Positions 60,755 through 64,000 of a stretch of DNA of 64,000 nucleotides are shown here, one piece after another. This stretch comes from Sisyra terminalis (lineage: Eukaryota; Arthropoda; Insecta; Neuroptera; Sisyridae), in contig OY292278.1 of assembly GCA_958496175.1 (NCBI GenBank), positions 6,696,001 through 6,760,000 on the forward strand, read 5' to 3'. The notes below the pieces were generated by a model. That model saw only the letters and a list, made by a program, of their open reading frames with translations, was not told the DNA's origin and searched no databases. Position 1 is the stretch's first letter; each line of letters opens with the position of its first letter. Both the position numbers and the translations under genes were made by a program.

Positions 60755-61053
60755 ATAATAGATGTGAAATTCAGATCTCAGCTTTTATTTTTTTAAATAA
60801 GAAGACAATTCAGGTTGTTTGAGTTCGTTTTTTTTATTTAATATTTTTACTATTCAATTAGCTACGTTTTGTTACGTATCGTAACTTCATCAGGCTTCTT
60901 GATTCACAAAAATAAAATATTTGCAATTTAAATTCAATAAATAAATAAAATTAAAAAATTCTTAAGCAACGTGATAAATACGATCTTAAACAACCTGACT
61001 TGTCTTCTTATTTAAAAAAATAAAAGCTGAGATTTGAATTTCACATGTATTAT
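60755..61053. mobile_element. Palindromic element P2, copy 2
   Basis: 299 bp, ends ATAATAGATGTGAAATTCAG and the inverse of ATAATACATGTGAAATTC. Near identical to the P2 at 56631-56930 and at the same place within P1. Confidence 0.7.
60865..60893 (-). other. Hammerhead-like core (copy E2)
   Basis: Minus strand: CTGATGA, extra A, stem GTTACG, loop ATA, stem CGTAAC, then AAAA and CG. The stem is one pair longer than in E1. Confidence 0.4.
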
Positions 61054-61640
61054 AGAAATTTTAATATTTTTTCAATTTTTTGACGCAACCATCAATTTTA
61101 TGAGAAAATTTTACAGGAAATTTTTTGTAGAGCACTTCTTTTTCTGTAACTTATCTTTATAAAAGTTTTTGATATTTTTCACAGGTCCTAAGTTATTTAA
61201 TTAAAATAAAAACAAATATGTTAATAATATTATAACTCAGGGAATTTTCAATATATTGCAAATAACTTATAACCTGTGAAAAATATCAAAAACTTTTATA
61301 GAAATAAGTTATATGAAAAAAGTGCTCTACAAACTAGATGCATACTGGGATGCTTCCTGTTTTCTTCAGTACTTTTATAACAGAATATTTATTAATTTTT
61401 ATATCTTTTACATTTCAGTTCATGGTAAAGGTGTCCCATCTTTCTGCATTGGCACAATAATGCTGTTGGTATGTACAACAATGATATTCCGATCTTATTC
61501 TGGTAACTATTTTTATCCTTTCTGAGCTTAACTTTGGAGTTAACTAAAGTCTTTAAGCTATCGTACGATATGTAGTAAATTAGAAGTTATTTGATAAATT
61601 GGTTTATCTTCTTTTGATATACCTACTCTTCGTTTTTTTG

Positions 61641-61953
61641 AACATATATTGATCTATAATATTACTTATTTTTAGTAGGACAGTGGACATGAAAGGATGT
61701 AGATCTATATACTAATTATTAATTTTGCGACACGTTTCGGTCTTTTATAAGACCTTCATCATAAGACACCTTAAAAGATAACACACCTTATACCTTATAA
61801 GATTTTTTTTTTCTTCATTGTGTATATTAAGAGGTCTGATGGTCTAATAAAAGACTGAAACGTGTCGCTAAATTAATAATTAGTATATGGATCTACATCC
61901 ATTCATGTCCACTATCCTACTAAAAATGAGTAATATTATAGATCAATATATGT
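61641..61953. mobile_element. 313 bp palindromic element with hammerhead-like arms
   Basis: Arms of about 120 bp (61641-61764 and 61835-61953) share ATTGATCTATAATATTACT, TAGTAGGA, GTGGACATGAA and CTAATTATTAATTT in inverted order. Both arms contain AAACGTGTCGC reading outward. No coding sequence. Confidence 0.75.
61733..61762 (-). other. Hammerhead-like core (copy F, left arm)
   Basis: Minus strand: ATGATGA (expected CTGATGA), extra A, stem GGTCTT, loop ATAA, stem AAGACC, then GAAA and CG. Six perfect pairs. The right arm (61836-61862, plus strand) has CTGATG, GTCT, loop, AGAC, one T, then GAAA and CG, so it lost the last A of the core. Confidence 0.42.
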
Positions 61954-62416
61954 TATATATGTTATATATGATATTTAAACTTCGAAAAAATTATTGTCCA
62001 TTAAAGTATAATCTCCAAAGGACTAGTCACCGATTCTGGAATTCCAATTCCCTATTCCGTTGTTTTTTTTCTTCTGCCGTAAATAAAGGCTAAAAGCCGG
62101 ATACTTCGTCGGATATAGAAACAATTATATTCACAATCATAAGCATGAAAAGACGTGAAGATTTCTTGGATATAGTCAGCAAAAAAAAAATGATTGAGGA
62201 AAATTAAGGATTACTGAAACAATTTCCTACCTCAAATTTGAATTTTTGATCCTAAAATACAGTAAATAAGTAACCAATTAAACCAAAGTTTTCATTCTTT
62301 CACCATTGTTTAACTTTTGATCACATTTTATTTAGATTATAGAAGTTTACTTTATATTTTTCTTTATTTCTTCATACCAATTTGGTTGCATACTTAATGT
62401 GAGAATTTCATAAAAA
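61954..62416. other. AT-rich, nothing recognised
   Basis: A frame at 61887-62093 overlaps the palindrome arm and has no motif. Confidence 0.5.
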
Positions 62417-64000
62417 CAGTGCTGGTCTGGCCTACCAAAATACCAGGAATATCCCCGTGGAATATCCCCGTGGGCCTACTAGCCCATAAATATAATCAAG
62501 TTTTTTATTAATTCTTATGAAATGATATTAAATTTTTACAATTGCTGCTTTTATCTATTTCAATTTAACTTGTTAATTGTACTTCAATAACAGGAAAAAA
62601 TATCTGTAACCTAATATATGAAATTTTAAAAACTAGATTTTGGTAAATGCATTGGTAATTGTACTGATGGTGCAGCGAATATGCAAGGTACTTATAAAAG
62701 TTTCAATGCATAGTTAAATCAAGTTTTTCCAACTCAAGTTCATACTTATAGTGTTATAAATTATATATAAATTTAGTTTTTATGGATATCACCCAAAAAA
62801 CCAAAGAAACCATCTCACTATTTGGTATTTTAGATAAATATATGGTTTTTTTAAAAGAATCTTATAAACGACTTAACGTATGACGAGAATTTAGTAAATT
62901 TAAATTTATTTCAACTATCAGGGAAATACGTTGATGGGTTAAAGATAAGACAATAAGAAAAATGTTTGTTATATTTAATAGCTTAACTGGAAGTATATTT
63001 TTTGTCGATGTTCTGCAGACTTTCTATGAAATTTCTATATCCGAAAATTTTATCAAAGAAATTAGACATCAAGGAAACACTATTTTTACCGCGTTTTTAA
63101 AATTTGATATTATTTTAACAGCTTAAATATTTTTTATGAATATCTGAAAAAACAACACCTTTGTCATCATACTTAGAAATATCAGCTATGGATATTGCAA
63201 TTGCTTTGGTATGGTAAAATATACGACTGATTTTTTTTAAATGCAAAGTTATTTTAATACTGTATATTAAACAGCAGTCAATTTTACATTGGCAAAATTA
63301 CAAGCATTGGTAATTTAGATTTCTTCAAAATTGAAGAAAAGCTATGTCTAGCAAATAAGAGAATTAATCGGATAATTCTAACAATTTATTTCGTATTAGG
63401 GTATATAATGTTATAATGGATGCAGTTACCAATAACAAGAATAAACGATTTTTAAAAAATGATCCTCTTTATAGTGCTATATTCTATTTAAATTCAGATA
63501 ATTTCCCATCAATTTTAAGTATTAATATACCTAGTTATTTTTGAACATTTAACCAATTTAATAAATCAAAAATTAATATTTTATACGAAGGAAATTTTTA
63601 AAACTTACCTAAAAGGTTTTCAAAAAAAATGGAAAATTTAAAATGCTACTTTAGCAGAAGTGGACTATTTTGTGATGAAAAAGATGATGAAGAGATTAAT
63701 ACAGGAAAATCATACCATTCATGCAATACAATTGTATTGTATGCTGTTATAAAGTTTTACAAAAATTTCATTTCGATGTAAAAAAATTTTATTATATACT
63801 TTATCATTAATACAAGTATCTTGTGAAATCATTTCCGAAGTTGAATTATATTAAAAATCGACTTAGAAAATAATTAAAAACTGCAATGGATTAGAATTGT
63901 CAGAAATTAGCGAAACAATTATTGCAAAAATGCAAATCCACTTGTTTGTTAAATTTTGACCTTCAATTTAATTATGCAAGATAATGCTCTAATTAAGAAT
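62417..64000 (+). pseudogene. hAT transposase of ZMYM1-like type, decayed, runs off the window
   Basis: The left tip CAGTGCTGGTCTGGCC is a typical hAT terminus; a small duplication of GAATATCCCCGTG follows. Fragments in order: FGKCIGNCTDGAANMQGTYK (62639, with the catalytic aspartate in CTDGA), KDKTIRKMFVIFNSLTGSIF (62941), VLQTFYEISISENFIKEIRH, NNLFRIRVYNVIMDAVTNN (63380), FLKNDPLYSAIFYLNSDNF, and near 63790-63940 a dimerisation-like end with VSCE (where VSCERSF is typical), IIKNCNGLELSEISET. These are blocks of the ZMYM1/DUF4371 group of hAT proteins. At least ten stops or shifts interrupt it. The right end lies beyond 64000. Confidence 0.8.

Larger units (their letters stand above)
60084..61330. 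mobile_element. Palindromic element P1, copy 4, right arm lost
   Basis: It starts GACTGATTCAAAAAAA and follows copy 2 closely through the centre, including P2, then ends abruptly near GTGCTCTACAAA (61330). About 30 bp before its left tip (CTTGGATAATGTATATAT) resembles the flank of copy 2 (CCTGGATAAAATATATAT), so the two are probably a duplication of one locus rather than separate insertions. Confidence 0.65.

Overview
The window is strongly AT-rich eukaryotic DNA full of A and T homopolymers, with no intact protein gene that I can recognise. The repeat families are decayed CR1/L2-like and jockey-like LINEs, a Penelope-like retroelement, mariner, hAT, TTAA-flanked and Mutator-like DNA elements, and insect-type Helitron and RTE-like tails. 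This points to an arthropod, most likely an insect. I infer a gene desert or a very long intron that has collected and partly shuffled mobile elements.

Layout. 0-7 kb: a satellite of about 140 bp units broken by a palindromic element, then a decayed CR1/L2-like LINE whose 3' end runs into a 415 bp palindrome, then a 330 bp inverted-repeat element. 7-13.5 kb: mostly unique AT-rich DNA with a tRNA-derived remnant. 13.5-18 kb: a dead Penelope-like element (minus strand) split by a 1.59 kb hAT-type insertion (8 bp target duplication), itself carrying an 814 bp Mutator-like element (10 bp target duplication); a second Penelope fragment lies head to head. 19.5-26.5 kb: a large palindrome (P1), a 706 bp TTAA element, Helitron and hAT relics, a P3-like half palindrome, a jockey-like LINE end and a nearly perfect 64 bp hairpin. 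28-32 kb: two palindromic P3 elements (one with a clear TA duplication) and three alternating copies of a small MITE. 35-42.4 kb: tandem arrays on both sides of a GC-richer unique island (38.05-39.9 kb), which holds the only weak exon candidate. 44.9 kb: the second 706 bp TTAA element. 47.7-49.7 kb: an element with 640 bp inverted arms enclosing a mariner N-terminal fragment. 52-54.4 kb: a decayed mariner transposase and a LINE RNase H end. 56-61.3 kb: several P1 palindromes. 62.4 kb to the end: a decayed ZMYM1-like hAT transposase that leaves the window.

The most interesting thread is structural. Several unrelated small palindromic repeats carry the same arrangement: CTGANGA, one extra base, a short perfect or near-perfect stem-loop, then GAAA (or AAAA) and usually CG. 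This resembles a hammerhead ribozyme core, a motif reported in Penelope-like retroelements. I infer that these repeats are non-autonomous elements that share, or once shared, a self-cleaving RNA. All transposase and reverse transcriptase remnants seen are broken by stops and frameshifts, so nothing here looks autonomous.
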